Of a DNA stretch of 64,000 nucleotides, positions 18,475 to 27,052 are shown one piece after another. Source of the stretch: Pseudomaricurvus albidus (lineage in GTDB: Bacteria; Pseudomonadota; Gammaproteobacteria; Pseudomonadales; Cellvibrionaceae). The stretch lies in assembly GCF_018863235.1 (NCBI RefSeq), contig NZ_JAHKRS010000002.1, positions 637,422 to 701,421 of the forward strand, read 5' to 3'. The position numbers and the translations under genes are program-made. Within the stretch, counting starts at the first letter, position 1, and every line of letters starts with the position of its first letter. The notes under the pieces were generated by a model, which did not search any database, was not told the origin of the DNA, and saw only the letters and a program-made list of their open reading frames with translations.

Positions 18475-19974
18475 CTAGCTGAGGAATACGTAGTCCAGTT
18501 CAATGCCCAGCGGCTGAAACTGTTCCTGTTCGGCTTCCAGATCACTGCTGAAGAGATCCTGCCGATCTTTCCATATAGTGTGGAAAACAATGGTGAGTTT
18601 ATTGCGGTCGGATGAGACTTCAAAACTGTCCAGGGTGTCGCTCTGGCGGAATTGATTCAACCGTATGGCCAGGCGTAACAGTAAAATGATTTTCAGTGTC
18701 GTGGTTGCATCGTACACATCGAAGACCGGGGCTTGATCCATCTTGAGAGATTTTCGCTGGGACAGCAGCAGAAAAGAAAGAATCGACTGCTGTTCTGCAT
18801 TAAAGCCAGCCATGGCGGAGTTGCGGACAATGTAGGCCGCGTGCTTGTGGCAGCTCAGGTGGTTGATTTGATGGCCGATCTCATGCAGCTGACAGGCCCA
18901 GTTCAGAAACTTGTGGTAATCCAGATTGTTTAATTGCCAGGACGAGGCGACTGAATCAAACATGGTTTGAGCGGTTTTGGCCACTTTCTGAGCCTGGTGA
19001 GGGTCGCAACCAAATCGCTTGGCCAGCTGAGATACACTCAGATGGCGGATGTCGTGATGTTGCAGGCGATCCTGCAGCTCGAAGAGAAGGCCTTCTCGCA
19101 AGGCGGAGTCACAGTAGCTCATGCTGGTGACTTCCAACAAGTCGAAGACCGCAATCAGGATCGCCAGGCCGCTGGAGATAACCGGAGTGCGGTCTTCACT
19201 GAGCCCGGGGATGTTGATGTTGTCCACATGGCCGGCGTTGATCAGCCGTTCTTTCAGTTCCTGCAGTATCGCTGGCGTCAGCGTGCCATCAGACAAGCCC
19301 AGTTCGCTGGCGCATTGGCTGAGTGACTTGATGGTGCCGGATGAGCCGATGGCCATTTCCCAGCCCTTCGCCAGATAACGCATGCGAACGCTTTCCAGTT
19401 GTTGGGCAGAATACAGACTGGCTTTACGAAACGCCTGTGCGGTGATGTCGCCGTTGGGGAAAAATTTTTCGTTGAAGCTGACGCAGCCCATGTTGCAGCT
19501 GTGGAGCAGTTTGGCTTCAGTGGTTTGGCCAATAATCAGTTCGGTACTGCCGCCACCGATATCCACCACCAGGGTATTGTCTGGCAGGTGCTGATCGTGG
19601 CTCACGCCTTGATAAATCAGTCGGGCTTCTTCGGTACCGGAAAGAATTTCAATGGGGTAGGGCAGGACCTGCAGGGCTTTCTGGGTGAGATTGTGGATGT
19701 TTACGGCTGTGCGGAAGGTAAAGGTTCCCACCGCGCGTACATCGTCTGGTTTGAATTCATCCAGTATTTGGCCAAAGACGCCCAGTGTTTCCAGTGCGCG
19801 GTTTTGGGCGGCTTCGTCCAGTTGATTGGCGTCATTGAGGCCGGCGGCCAGGCGTACTTTGCGCTTTTCCCTGTGGTAGGTTTTGATGCCAAGCGGCCCA
19901 AGCTCAGCCAGTGTCATATGGAAGCTGTTGGATCCCAGATCGATGGCTGCTATTCGGCGGGGGCGTTCCGGCAC
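18475..19974 (-). CDS. ppx: Exopolyphosphatase
   Basis: This 499-residue Ppx/GppA family enzyme releases terminal phosphate from inorganic polyphosphate, or hydrolyses pppGpp in related proteins. It has the ASKHA phosphate loops AIDLGSNSFHM at the N-terminus and DIGGGSTELIIG at about 145, then a C-terminal HD-like helical domain with LHEIGHQINH. The start is GTG, supported by a GAGGA ribosome site six bases before it. It lies 70 bases downstream of ppk on the same strand, the classic synthesis/degradation pairing. A GATGATG / CATCATC hairpin lies in the gap at 19994-20018 and may tune expression between the two genes. Confidence 0.95.
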   Translation of the reverse strand: MPERPRRIAAIDLGSNSFHMTLAELGPLGIKTYHREKRKVRLAAGLNDANQLDEAAQNRALETLGVFGQILDEFKPDDVRAVGTFTFRTAVNIHNLTQKALQVLPYPIEILSGTEEARLIYQGVSHDQHLPDNTLVVDIGGGSTELIIGQTTEAKLLHSCNMGCVSFNEKFFPNGDITAQAFRKASLYSAQQLESVRMRYLAKGWEMAIGSSGTIKSLSQCASELGLSDGTLTPAILQELKERLINAGHVDNINIPGLSEDRTPVISSGLAILIAVFDLLEVTSMSYCDSALREGLLFELQDRLQHHDIRHLSVSQLAKRFGCDPHQAQKVAKTAQTMFDSVASSWQLNNLDYHKFLNWACQLHEIGHQINHLSCHKHAAYIVRNSAMAGFNAEQQSILSFLLLSQRKSLKMDQAPVFDVYDATTTLKIILLLRLAIRLNQFRQSDTLDSFEVSSDRNKLTIVFHTIWKDRQDLFSSDLEAEQEQFQPLGIELDYVFLS

Positions 19975-20044
19975 TGGGTGTCCTCGGTCGAGTGATGATG
20001 ACCTGAGTGGCCATCATCAGTTATCGGTTAATCGTGTTTTGCTT

Positions 20045-22186
20045 TTAATCGTAGTCAGTTTCGCTTTGTTCTTTTTCAATTTTACTCAGATATTGATGGA
20101 TCGCAATTTGTGAGCGTACCTTTTTTGACGTGGTGGGCTGAACGTAAGGGTTGCTCTGCTTTTTATCAATTATTCGGGCTTTGGTGTTATCGCTCATTTG
20201 CAGCTTGAAAATATCGAGGATCTGACGTTTCAAATGCTTGTCGTAGATAGGAACGCCCACTTCCACCCGATGGTCCAGGTTGCGCTTCATCAGGTCCGCG
20301 GAGGTGATGAAGACTCTGGGGTCACCCTGATTGCCAAACACAAAGACCCGGGCGTGTTCCAGGAAGCGGTCGACAATGCTGGTGACGTGAATGTTATCGC
20401 TGACCCCTTTGGTGTTGGTTTGCAGTGAGCACATGCCGCGTATCAGCATCTTGACTTCAACACCGCTTTGGCTGGCACGACACAGCAACTTGGCAATGTG
20501 GTTGTCGCACAAATTGTTCACCTTGATGTGAATGTAGGCAGGGTTGCCAGCTTCCGCCTGACGGATTTCTTCTTCGATCAGTGCGGCGATGGAGTTGCGG
20601 CTGTTCAGCGGAGACACAATCAGGTGTTTGAACGTAAAAGGTTTGTAACTGTATTTAATGAACTCAAAAACCTGTGCTACTTCGGCGGTAATTTCCGGGT
20701 GGGCGGTAAAGTAGCTGAAGTCGGTGTAGATCTTGGCATTGCCCTCATGGAAATTGCCGGTGCCGATGTGGGCGTAGAGTTTGAGTTCGTTACCCTCGCG
20801 ACGCTCGATAAGACACAGTTTGGAGTGCACTTTCAGTGTGGGGATGCCGAAATCCACGTGAATGCCGGCGGCTTCAAGCTGTTTGGATAGCTCGATATTG
20901 TTGAACTCATCGAAGCGCGCCTGCAGTTCCACCACCACGGTGACCTTTTTGCCGTTGCGGGCGGCGTCGCAGAGGGCGTGCAGAACCCTGGAGTCCTTGG
21001 CAACACGATAGATGTTGATGGTGATTTTGCTGACGCGCGGGTCAAAGGCTGCCTGCCGCAGCAACTCGGTAAAATAGCCAAAGGAATGGTACGGGTAGTA
21101 GAGCAGGATATCTTCTTTGGCGATCGCGTCCAGGGCATTGTCATTGCTGTCGAAAGCATGGCTGGGAACCGCGGGCAATTTTCGGTGTTCGAGAGAGACC
21201 CCACCAACATTGGGAAAGCCGATAAAGTCGCGGAAATTGCGGTAAGGGCCACTGGGAATCATCGAGTCGTGAGAAGAAAACTTAAGACGCTTGGTCAGCA
21301 TCTTGAGAATGGACTCGGGCATGTCCTGATCGTATACCAGGCGCACGGGCTCAGCTTGCAGACGACGTCGCAAGCCCTTCGACATTTTATCCAGTACGCT
21401 CTGTTCAATATCGTCCGTGAGATTGAGTTCCGCATCACGGGTCATTTTGAAGGAAAACGCCTGAATCTTGTCGTATTCGAACACTGAGCCGAAAATATCA
21501 TTCAGGCAGTGCTTGATGGCATCGTCGAGTAAAATAAATTGTTGCTGGCGACTGTTGTTGGGTAACAGGATAAAACGTGAAATCTCTTTCGTGGGTACTT
21601 CAATTAATGCGTGTTCTGTATTGCCTTCGTATTCCAGCTCAGCGGCAAGATAGAAATCGTCATCGCTCAGACGCGATCCCAGATCCATGTCTTTGTGGAC
21701 AATAATTGGGCAGATAAAAGGGCGGATAGACGTCCGAAAATAATGCTTTAACCACAGGGACTGGTCATCACTCATGTCGTGATGGCTGGGCAGGATATAA
21801 ATATTGCTCTCCTGCAGCTCTTTGGATACCTGCTTGTACAGCTTGTCGAACTGCTTGTTGAGCTTGACGACCTTGTCCTGAATGTCGTGCATCAGGGTTT
21901 CGTCATCTACCTGATCTTCCGACGGTTCGTGAACCATTTGAGGCAACAAGATGTGGCGTCTTACTTCGGCAACCCGAACCCGGAAAAACTCATCCATGTT
22001 GTTGGAGAAAATACCCAGAAAACGCATACGCTCAATGATTGGCGTACTGGGGTCGCTGGCTTCCTGCATCACTCTTTCGTTAAAGGCCAGCCAGCTGAGT
22101 TCCCGGGGGACAATGGGGATATCGGCAGCGTTATCGATCACGCTCTCTGCGGTGTTCTTGTCCATGGCTCGGGGGTCTTGCAACAT
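20045..22186 (-). CDS. ppk: Polyphosphate kinase 1
   Basis: The 713-residue PPK1 reversibly transfers the gamma phosphate of ATP to inorganic polyphosphate and takes part in stress survival and phosphate storage. The N-terminal domain has SWLAFNERVMQEA. The two phospholipase D-like domains carry the active-site histidines in KVHSKLCLIERR (autophosphorylated region) and LYAHIGTGNFHEGNA, and the tail includes FGNQGDPRVFITSADLMKRN. The start at 22186 has an AAGGA ribosome site nine bases upstream; a second ATG seven codons in (MDKNTAES) is possible. It is transcribed with ppx and diverges from the DyP peroxidase gene. Confidence 0.97.
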   Translation of the reverse strand: MLQDPRAMDKNTAESVIDNAADIPIVPRELSWLAFNERVMQEASDPSTPIIERMRFLGIFSNNMDEFFRVRVAEVRRHILLPQMVHEPSEDQVDDETLMHDIQDKVVKLNKQFDKLYKQVSKELQESNIYILPSHHDMSDDQSLWLKHYFRTSIRPFICPIIVHKDMDLGSRLSDDDFYLAAELEYEGNTEHALIEVPTKEISRFILLPNNSRQQQFILLDDAIKHCLNDIFGSVFEYDKIQAFSFKMTRDAELNLTDDIEQSVLDKMSKGLRRRLQAEPVRLVYDQDMPESILKMLTKRLKFSSHDSMIPSGPYRNFRDFIGFPNVGGVSLEHRKLPAVPSHAFDSNDNALDAIAKEDILLYYPYHSFGYFTELLRQAAFDPRVSKITINIYRVAKDSRVLHALCDAARNGKKVTVVVELQARFDEFNNIELSKQLEAAGIHVDFGIPTLKVHSKLCLIERREGNELKLYAHIGTGNFHEGNAKIYTDFSYFTAHPEITAEVAQVFEFIKYSYKPFTFKHLIVSPLNSRNSIAALIEEEIRQAEAGNPAYIHIKVNNLCDNHIAKLLCRASQSGVEVKMLIRGMCSLQTNTKGVSDNIHVTSIVDRFLEHARVFVFGNQGDPRVFITSADLMKRNLDHRVEVGVPIYDKHLKRQILDIFKLQMSDNTKARIIDKKQSNPYVQPTTSKKVRSQIAIHQYLSKIEKEQSETDYD

Positions 22187-22329
22187 CGTTAGCGATCCTT
22201 CGGTAGAAATAATGAAGTTGGTGATGGCATGTTATGACAGTTGGATGACACTTATATTGCATTGTTGGCCAGGTTGGTCTCTCTGTCGACCCCAATGTGA
22301 TGAGTTGCCAGCAGTAGCGGTGACCATCT

Positions 22330-22348
22330 TGCCAGTGAATAACTGGCA
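22330..22348. promoter_or_regulatory. Short inverted repeat in the ppk/DyP divergent spacer
   Basis: TGCCAGT-GAATA-ACTGGCA is a perfect 7-base inverted repeat located 144 bases before ppk and 82 bases before the DyP gene. It is a reasonable operator candidate but no regulator is identified. Confidence 0.35.
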
Positions 22349-22375
22349 CTGAAATAGTTTGTCTTGGAGAAATCG

Positions 22376-22381
22376 TATAAT
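22376..22381 (+). promoter_or_regulatory. Candidate -10 element of the DyP peroxidase gene
   Basis: A perfect TATAAT lies 49 bases before the start codon. The expected -35 region shows no good match, so the promoter may need an activator. Confidence 0.4.
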
Positions 22382-22429
22382 CTTCGGTGCGGTATTCAGG
22401 TGAAGTTATCGAACAATTAAGGAAGTTTT

Positions 22430-23317
22430 ATGGCAAGTCCCCAATCCGGTATTTTAGCCCCTGTCCCAGGTCACGGTATTTATCTGTCTTTTGACCGGCT
22501 GTTGGGCGCTGATTCTGATGCAGTGCGTAAAGTATTGGCCCGCGTGGCAGAAACGGTTGATGGAGAGTCAGTGGTGTTGGGATTGGGTGCACCGCTGTTG
22601 CAGTCCCTGCAGGTTGAGGTCGCAGGTATCAAGCCGTTTCCGACAATGATGGCTGCGGGAGTGAATGTTCCCGCGACCCAGCATGACTTGTGGTTGTGGG
22701 TGAGAGAAGACGATGAAGGGGAGGCTTTTCACCGTGCCGCGGCCTTGATTCAGGTGCTCGAAGACGGATTTGAGCTGGCTTTCCGTGTGGATGGCTTTAA
22801 ATATCGTGAAGGTCGGGATCTTACCGGTTATGTGGATGGAACCGAGAACCCGATGGGGGACGAGGCTCTGGAAGCGGCCATTGTCGGTTCTGGAGAGCCT
22901 CTGGCTGGCTCAAGTTTTGTGGCGGTTCAGCTGTGGCAGCATGACTTTGGTGCATTTCACGGAATGGAGCAGACGCAAAAAGATCACGTGATCGGCCGTC
23001 GACTCAGCGATAACGTCGAACTTGAGGATGCCCCCGAGTCTGCCCACGTCAAGCGAACTGCTCAGGAAGACTTTGATCCGCAAGCCTTTGTCCTGCGTCG
23101 CTCGACGTCCTGGCGGGAAGGAACCTCCGGTGGTCTGCACTTTGTGGCATTTGGCTGTTCCTTTTACGCGTTCGAGGCGCAGATGCAGCGCATGATAGGA
23201 GTGGAAGATGGCATTGTTGATGGTCTGTTTCAGATCTCACGGCCGTTGACCGGGGAATATTACTGGTGTCCTGCCGTTCTCAACGGTGTTCTGGACCTCT
23301 CTCCGCTCAGTATGTAG
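22430..23317 (+). CDS. DyP-type heme peroxidase (YfeX-like)
   Basis: The 295-residue dye-decolorising peroxidase uses peroxide to oxidise bulky or porphyrin-like substrates. The family signature GYVDGTENP has the distal catalytic aspartate. The proximal heme histidine is probably the one in ESAHVKRT at about 205, and FVAFGCSFYAF follows. No signal peptide or Tat motif is present, so it is cytoplasmic, unlike EfeB. There is no encapsulin gene nearby and no evident encapsulin-targeting tail. An AAGGAAG ribosome site precedes the ATG. A GlxA-type regulator follows in the same direction, but a TATAAT-containing spacer suggests separate transcription. Confidence 0.93.
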   Translation: MASPQSGILAPVPGHGIYLSFDRLLGADSDAVRKVLARVAETVDGESVVLGLGAPLLQSLQVEVAGIKPFPTMMAAGVNVPATQHDLWLWVREDDEGEAFHRAAALIQVLEDGFELAFRVDGFKYREGRDLTGYVDGTENPMGDEALEAAIVGSGEPLAGSSFVAVQLWQHDFGAFHGMEQTQKDHVIGRRLSDNVELEDAPESAHVKRTAQEDFDPQAFVLRRSTSWREGTSGGLHFVAFGCSFYAFEAQMQRMIGVEDGIVDGLFQISRPLTGEYYWCPAVLNGVLDLSPLSM

Positions 23318-23324
23318 ATGGGTG

Positions 23325-23341
23325 GCATCTGAAAAAGATGC
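23325..23341. terminator. Small hairpin after the DyP gene
   Basis: GCATCT-GAAAA-AGATGC forms a six-pair stem right after the peroxidase stop codon, with no T tract. At best it is a weak terminator. Confidence 0.3.
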
Positions 23342-23359
23342 GACAAATACGCCATAGTG

Positions 23360-23365
23360 TATAAT
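23360..23365 (+). promoter_or_regulatory. Candidate -10 element of the GlxA-type regulator
   Basis: A perfect TATAAT lies 28 bases before the ATG, with a poor -35 region upstream. It would give the regulator its own transcript. Confidence 0.35.
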
Positions 23366-23393
23366 CTGTCCCTGCTTTGGTGGGGATCGATGC

Positions 23394-24371
23394 ATGAGTG
23401 AAGAATATCCAGTCATAAGAGTTGCCGTTTTGGCAACGGACAATGTGTACGGCGGCAATCTGATGACCTGTCGTGACATTCTCTATGGCATTAAATGGCG
23501 CGCCCAGCGTTTGCCTGGCCCCAAGCTTGAGTTTGAGCTGATCTCGATTGATGGCGCTGATGTGGCCACCTACAGTGGCGCTAAAATCAGTTGCGATGGG
23601 CCACTGGAAGATTGTGACTGGGACGTGATCATTCTCCCGCACGTGTGGGCCAGCGTGCAGCAGCTCGCCGAGCTCAACGAGACCATTGGGCCCTGGTTAC
23701 AGCCGCATCTGGAGCAGCGCAAACTGATTCTGACTATGGGGTGCGGGGTCTACTGGGTTGCCGCCGCTGGTTACCTCAATGGTCAGGAGGCAGCCACCTA
23801 CTGGCGTCAGCACGACGAATTCACCCAGTTGTTTCCCGAAGTCTCCTGGCAGAAAGAAAAGGTCATTACCGAGAGCGGTTCCATTTATTGTGCGGCCGGT
23901 GGTAATTCCATGGGCGATCTGATGCTGAATCTGGCGATTCGCCTGTTTGGTGAGAGTGTGGCCAGGGGGATCAGCCGCGATATCCTGTTTGATATTCGAC
24001 GCAGTTACGACTTCGCGCCTCTGCGTATGGGCAGTCAGCGCAGTCATGGCGATCGCCTGATTGAGCAGGTGCAGGCGTGGCTGGAAAGCCGCTACTCCGA
24101 AGAGGTCCGGCTGGCGGATGTGGCCAAAAATCATGGCATGAGCCTGCGCAATTTTGCCCGGCGTTTTACCTCGGCAACCGGAGAAAAGCCGCTGGCTTAC
24201 CTGCAGCGGATTCGGCTGGAAGCGGCCAGAGATCTGCTGGTACACAGTGATAAAAGCATTAAACATATTTCACTGGATGTGGGGTACAGCGATAGCAGTT
24301 ACTTCTGCCGCCTGTTCCGCACCCAAATTGGCCAGACGCCGGCTGCGTACCGCAAGCAGTTCAGTAATTGA
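23394..24371 (+). CDS. GlxA-type transcriptional regulator (DJ-1/PfpI domain plus AraC helix-turn-helix)
   Basis: The 325-residue protein joins an N-terminal class I amidotransferase-like DJ-1/PfpI domain (about 5-190) to a C-terminal AraC DNA-binding domain (about 220-325) with HISLDVGYSDSSYFCRLFR. The nucleophile-elbow region reads LTMGCGVYWVAAAGYL, so a cysteine is kept at the elbow, though regulators of this family normally act as ligand sensors rather than enzymes. Known relatives control catabolism of quaternary amines, arginine or other amines; the effector here is unknown. Its neighbour is the DyP peroxidase, but no functional link is shown. Confidence 0.9.
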   Translation: MSEEYPVIRVAVLATDNVYGGNLMTCRDILYGIKWRAQRLPGPKLEFELISIDGADVATYSGAKISCDGPLEDCDWDVIILPHVWASVQQLAELNETIGPWLQPHLEQRKLILTMGCGVYWVAAAGYLNGQEAATYWRQHDEFTQLFPEVSWQKEKVITESGSIYCAAGGNSMGDLMLNLAIRLFGESVARGISRDILFDIRRSYDFAPLRMGSQRSHGDRLIEQVQAWLESRYSEEVRLADVAKNHGMSLRNFARRFTSATGEKPLAYLQRIRLEAARDLLVHSDKSIKHISLDVGYSDSSYFCRLFRTQIGQTPAAYRKQFSN

Positions 24372-24450
24372 GGTCGGCTCGCCAGTATGCATAACTGCAT
24401 GAACCACAACACCCAGCGGCAAGGCGCAGTGTCGGACGCTGTGGTACTAT

Positions 24451-24479
24451 CCGCGCAAATTTAAACCGCGCAAAATTTA
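24451..24479 (+). repeat. Tandem direct repeat upstream of nrdR
   Basis: CCGCGCAAATTTAAA is followed directly by CCGCGCAAAATTTA, two near-identical units of 14-15 bases, starting 46 bases before the nrdR start. The position between the promoter region and the start codon suggests a regulator site or leader element; NrdR-box identity is not claimed. Confidence 0.45.
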
Positions 24480-24496
24480 CCCTTGGGGCCATAGCC

Positions 24497-24961
24497 ATGC
24501 ATTGTCCGTTTTGCAGTGCCGAAGATACCAAAGTCATCGATTCACGCCTGGTGGCTGAAGGTGATCAAGTGAGGCGTCGCAGAGAGTGTCTCTCATGCCA
24601 TGAACGTTTCACCACATACGAAACCGCGGAGCTGTTGCTGCCCCGGGTGATTAAACAGGATGGTACCCGCGAGCCTTTCGATGAGGAAAAGCTGCGAGCT
24701 GGCATGTTGAGAGCGTTGGAAAAACGTCCGGTCAGCATGGAAGATATCGAATCATCCCTGAGTCAGATCAAACACGCCTTGCAGGCTACCGGTGAGCGGG
24801 AAATTCCCGCGCTGATGATCGGTGAAAAGGTGATGCAGCAATTGCGGGCGCTGGATGAAGTGGCCTATGTACGATTTGCGTCCGTCTATCGTCGATTTAA
24901 GGATCTCAACGAATTCCGTGAAGAGATTGATCGGCTGGAGAAGCAGCCGACGGAATCATAA
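24497..24961 (+). CDS. nrdR: Transcriptional repressor of ribonucleotide reductase genes NrdR
   Basis: This 154-residue regulator represses nrd operons in response to dATP/ATP levels. The N-terminal zinc ribbon has two CxxC pairs (CPFC and CLSC) joined by a basic stretch RRRREC that contacts DNA. The ATP-cone domain follows (about 47-137: [16 protein letters not shown]). Length and order match the family exactly. It begins the nrdR-rib-nusB-thiL run, but a strong terminator lies directly after its stop codon. Confidence 0.98.
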   Translation: MHCPFCSAEDTKVIDSRLVAEGDQVRRRRECLSCHERFTTYETAELLLPRVIKQDGTREPFDEEKLRAGMLRALEKRPVSMEDIESSLSQIKHALQATGEREIPALMIGEKVMQQLRALDEVAYVRFASVYRRFKDLNEFREEIDRLEKQPTES

Positions 24962-24997
24962 GCCGGTCGGACTTTAACCTGTTTTAATGAAACCGCT

Positions 24998-25027
24998 ACC
25001 GGTCTGAAAACAGACCGGTTTTTCTTT
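24998..25027 (+). terminator. Intrinsic terminator or attenuator between nrdR and ribD
   Basis: ACCGGTCTG-AAAA-CAGACCGGT is a perfect nine-pair stem with a four-base loop, followed by TTTTCTTT. It ends only 15 to 33 bases before the likely ribD starts, leaving no room for a separate promoter, so ribD must depend on read-through or on a promoter upstream of the hairpin. Confidence 0.88.
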
Positions 25028-25042
25028 AATCAACCTTTGCTG

Positions 25043-26209
25043 ATGGCCAGTACACTGTCTATGTCTGTAACTACCTCTTCACAACAACCCTCCGCCGTTA
25101 CCGGGGAGGATCGCAGCTACATGGCTCGGGCCATTCACCTGGCGGAAAAAGGCGTCTACAGCACCATGCCCAATCCCCGGGTTGGCTGTGTGTTGGTGAA
25201 CGGTGGAGAGGTTGTCGGCGAGGGCTGGCATGAGCGGGCAGGTGAAGGTCACGCTGAAGTTAATGCCCTGGCGCAGGCCGGAGAGCAGGCTCGGGGGGCT
25301 ACGGCCTACGTTACCCTCGAACCCTGCAGTCATACGGGCAAAACCGGCCCCTGTTGCGAGGCGCTGGTTGAGGCGGGAGTGGCAAGAGTGGTTTACGCCA
25401 TGGAAGACCCAAACCCCCAGGTGTCAGGCCGTGGTCTGGACCATCTGGAGGCGGCCGGTGTAACGGTATCGGGTCCGGTGCTGGAAACCGAGGCCTGGGC
25501 ACTCAATCCGGGCTTTATCAAGCGTATGGAAAGTGGCCGGCCACTGGTGCGCTGCAAGATGGCGATGAGCCTCGACGGACGCACGGCCATGGCCAGCGGC
25601 GAAAGCAAGTGGGTGACAGGTCCTTCGGCACGCGCTGATGTGCAGCGATTGCGGGCCCGCAGCTGTGCCATTATCACCGGAATTGGCTCCATTTTGCATG
25701 ACGACTCCTCCCTCACCGTGCGTGAGGATGAGCTAAAACTGCCAAATGCAGGACTGGCTGCGGCAATTCAGCCATTGCGCGTGGTTTTGGACTCCAAACA
25801 ACAGCTGCGACCGAATGCGAAAGTGTTACAATTCCACGCCCGGACACTGGTGGTTTCAGCCCGGCCGGAGCCTGATCCAGTACTGGCGGAAGCCGGTGTC
25901 GAGCAGATGTCGATACCCGGAGAAGACGGCCGTGTGGATTTGTTGAAATTGTTATTCGAACTCGGTCGACGCCAGTGTAATGAAGTTCTGGTCGAAGCCG
26001 GTTCCGCTCTGGCGGGAGCGTTTTTACGGCGCGGACTGCTGGATGAGGTCGTGATTTACATGGCACCCAAGTTGATGGGCAGTGAGGCCAGGCCGCTGTT
26101 TGAATTGCCCTTACAGAGCATGTCGGCGCAGTTGCCGTTAACCATCACCGACATGCGGGCGGTGGGTAACGACTGGCGGATTACGGCCAGACCGGATCCG
26201 GACGCTTAA
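25043..26209 (+). CDS. ribD: Bifunctional diaminohydroxyphosphoribosylaminopyrimidine deaminase / 5-amino-6-(5-phosphoribosylamino)uracil reductase
   Basis: The 388-residue enzyme carries out the second and third steps of riboflavin synthesis. The N-terminal deaminase has the zinc site HAEVNAL and EPCSHTGKTGPCCEAL. The C-terminal NADPH-dependent reductase (about 165-385) begins with KMAMSLDGRTAMASGESKW. The start is uncertain: a TTG at 25037, ATG at 25043 and ATG at 25061 are all in frame, and none has a good ribosome site. The terminator hairpin just upstream makes the early starts sit unusually close to a stem. The riboflavin synthase gene follows 58 bases later. Confidence 0.96.
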   Translation: MASTLSMSVTTSSQQPSAVTGEDRSYMARAIHLAEKGVYSTMPNPRVGCVLVNGGEVVGEGWHERAGEGHAEVNALAQAGEQARGATAYVTLEPCSHTGKTGPCCEALVEAGVARVVYAMEDPNPQVSGRGLDHLEAAGVTVSGPVLETEAWALNPGFIKRMESGRPLVRCKMAMSLDGRTAMASGESKWVTGPSARADVQRLRARSCAIITGIGSILHDDSSLTVREDELKLPNAGLAAAIQPLRVVLDSKQQLRPNAKVLQFHARTLVVSARPEPDPVLAEAGVEQMSIPGEDGRVDLLKLLFELGRRQCNEVLVEAGSALAGAFLRRGLLDEVVIYMAPKLMGSEARPLFELPLQSMSAQLPLTITDMRAVGNDWRITARPDPDA

Positions 26210-26267
26210 CCCCGTCCACAAGCTGACATCCACTATCCATACATCATTGAAGAGCAGAAAATACCCT

Positions 26268-26933
26268 ATGTTTACAGGCATTGTTGAAGCAGTTGGAGAA
26301 ATTACCGCGTTACAGCCCAGCGGTGGCGATCTGCGTTTGCGGGTTAAAACCAACGATCTGGATTTGGGCGATGTCGCTCTCGGTGATTCTATTGCCACCA
26401 ACGGTGTCTGCCTGACCGTCGTGGAGTTGCCCGGTGATGGCTACTGGGCCGATGTGTCCGTAGAAACTCTGGACAACACCACCCTGCGTAGCTGGAAAGT
26501 GGGTGTTCCGGTGAATTTGGAAAAAGCCCTGACGCCACAGACCCGCCTGGGCGGGCATATGGTCAGCGGCCACGTGGACGGCGTGGGTGAAGTGGTCAGT
26601 CGTGAGACGGATGCCCGTTCTGAACGCTTTCGCATCAAGGCTCCAGCCGAGCTGGCCCGCTACATCGCTCACAAGGGGTCGATTACGGTGGATGGCACCA
26701 GTCTGACCGTTAATGCCGTCGATGGCGATGAGTTTGAGCTCAATATCGTTCCTCACACCATTGAAAAAACGGTGATCGGACACTATCAGCCAGGCACCAA
26801 GGTTAACCTGGAGGTGGATGTCATCGCGCGTTACCTGGAACGTCTATTATTAGGCGATAAAGCTGCAGATCCGGCCTCGGGCTCGGGTATTGATCTGGCG
26901 TTTCTGGCCGAGCACGGCTTTTACCGGGGGTAA
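26268..26933 (+). CDS. ribE: Riboflavin synthase, alpha subunit
   Basis: This 221-residue enzyme dismutates two molecules of 6,7-dimethyl-8-ribityllumazine into riboflavin and a pyrimidine that is recycled. The conserved N-terminus MFTGIVEAVGEI fixes the ATG at 26268, although the frame is open from a TTG at 26247. The fold is an internal duplication. The first barrel contains GDSIATNGVCLTV and the second KGSITVDGTSLTVN, the two lumazine-binding signatures. It sits between ribD and the RibB-type gene. Confidence 0.97.
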   Translation: MFTGIVEAVGEITALQPSGGDLRLRVKTNDLDLGDVALGDSIATNGVCLTVVELPGDGYWADVSVETLDNTTLRSWKVGVPVNLEKALTPQTRLGGHMVSGHVDGVGEVVSRETDARSERFRIKAPAELARYIAHKGSITVDGTSLTVNAVDGDEFELNIVPHTIEKTVIGHYQPGTKVNLEVDVIARYLERLLLGDKAADPASGSGIDLAFLAEHGFYRG

Positions 26934-27052
26934 TGCCCATATAGCGGGCAGGCGGACACTAGATGCGTGTAGCTGCAGTCTGGTCCACAAACCACACGGG
27001 TTAGCGACGATTTTTTGTGCCATTAGCCGGCACTCAGAGAGTAAGGTTGACT

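Noticed and set aside
22430..23317. DyP peroxidase as encapsulin cargo
   Set aside because: No encapsulin gene is next to it and no C-terminal targeting extension is visible.
26934..27052. FMN riboswitch upstream of ribB
   Set aside because: The gap is only 119 bases and shows none of the conserved RFN-element blocks. The gap upstream of ribE is shorter still.
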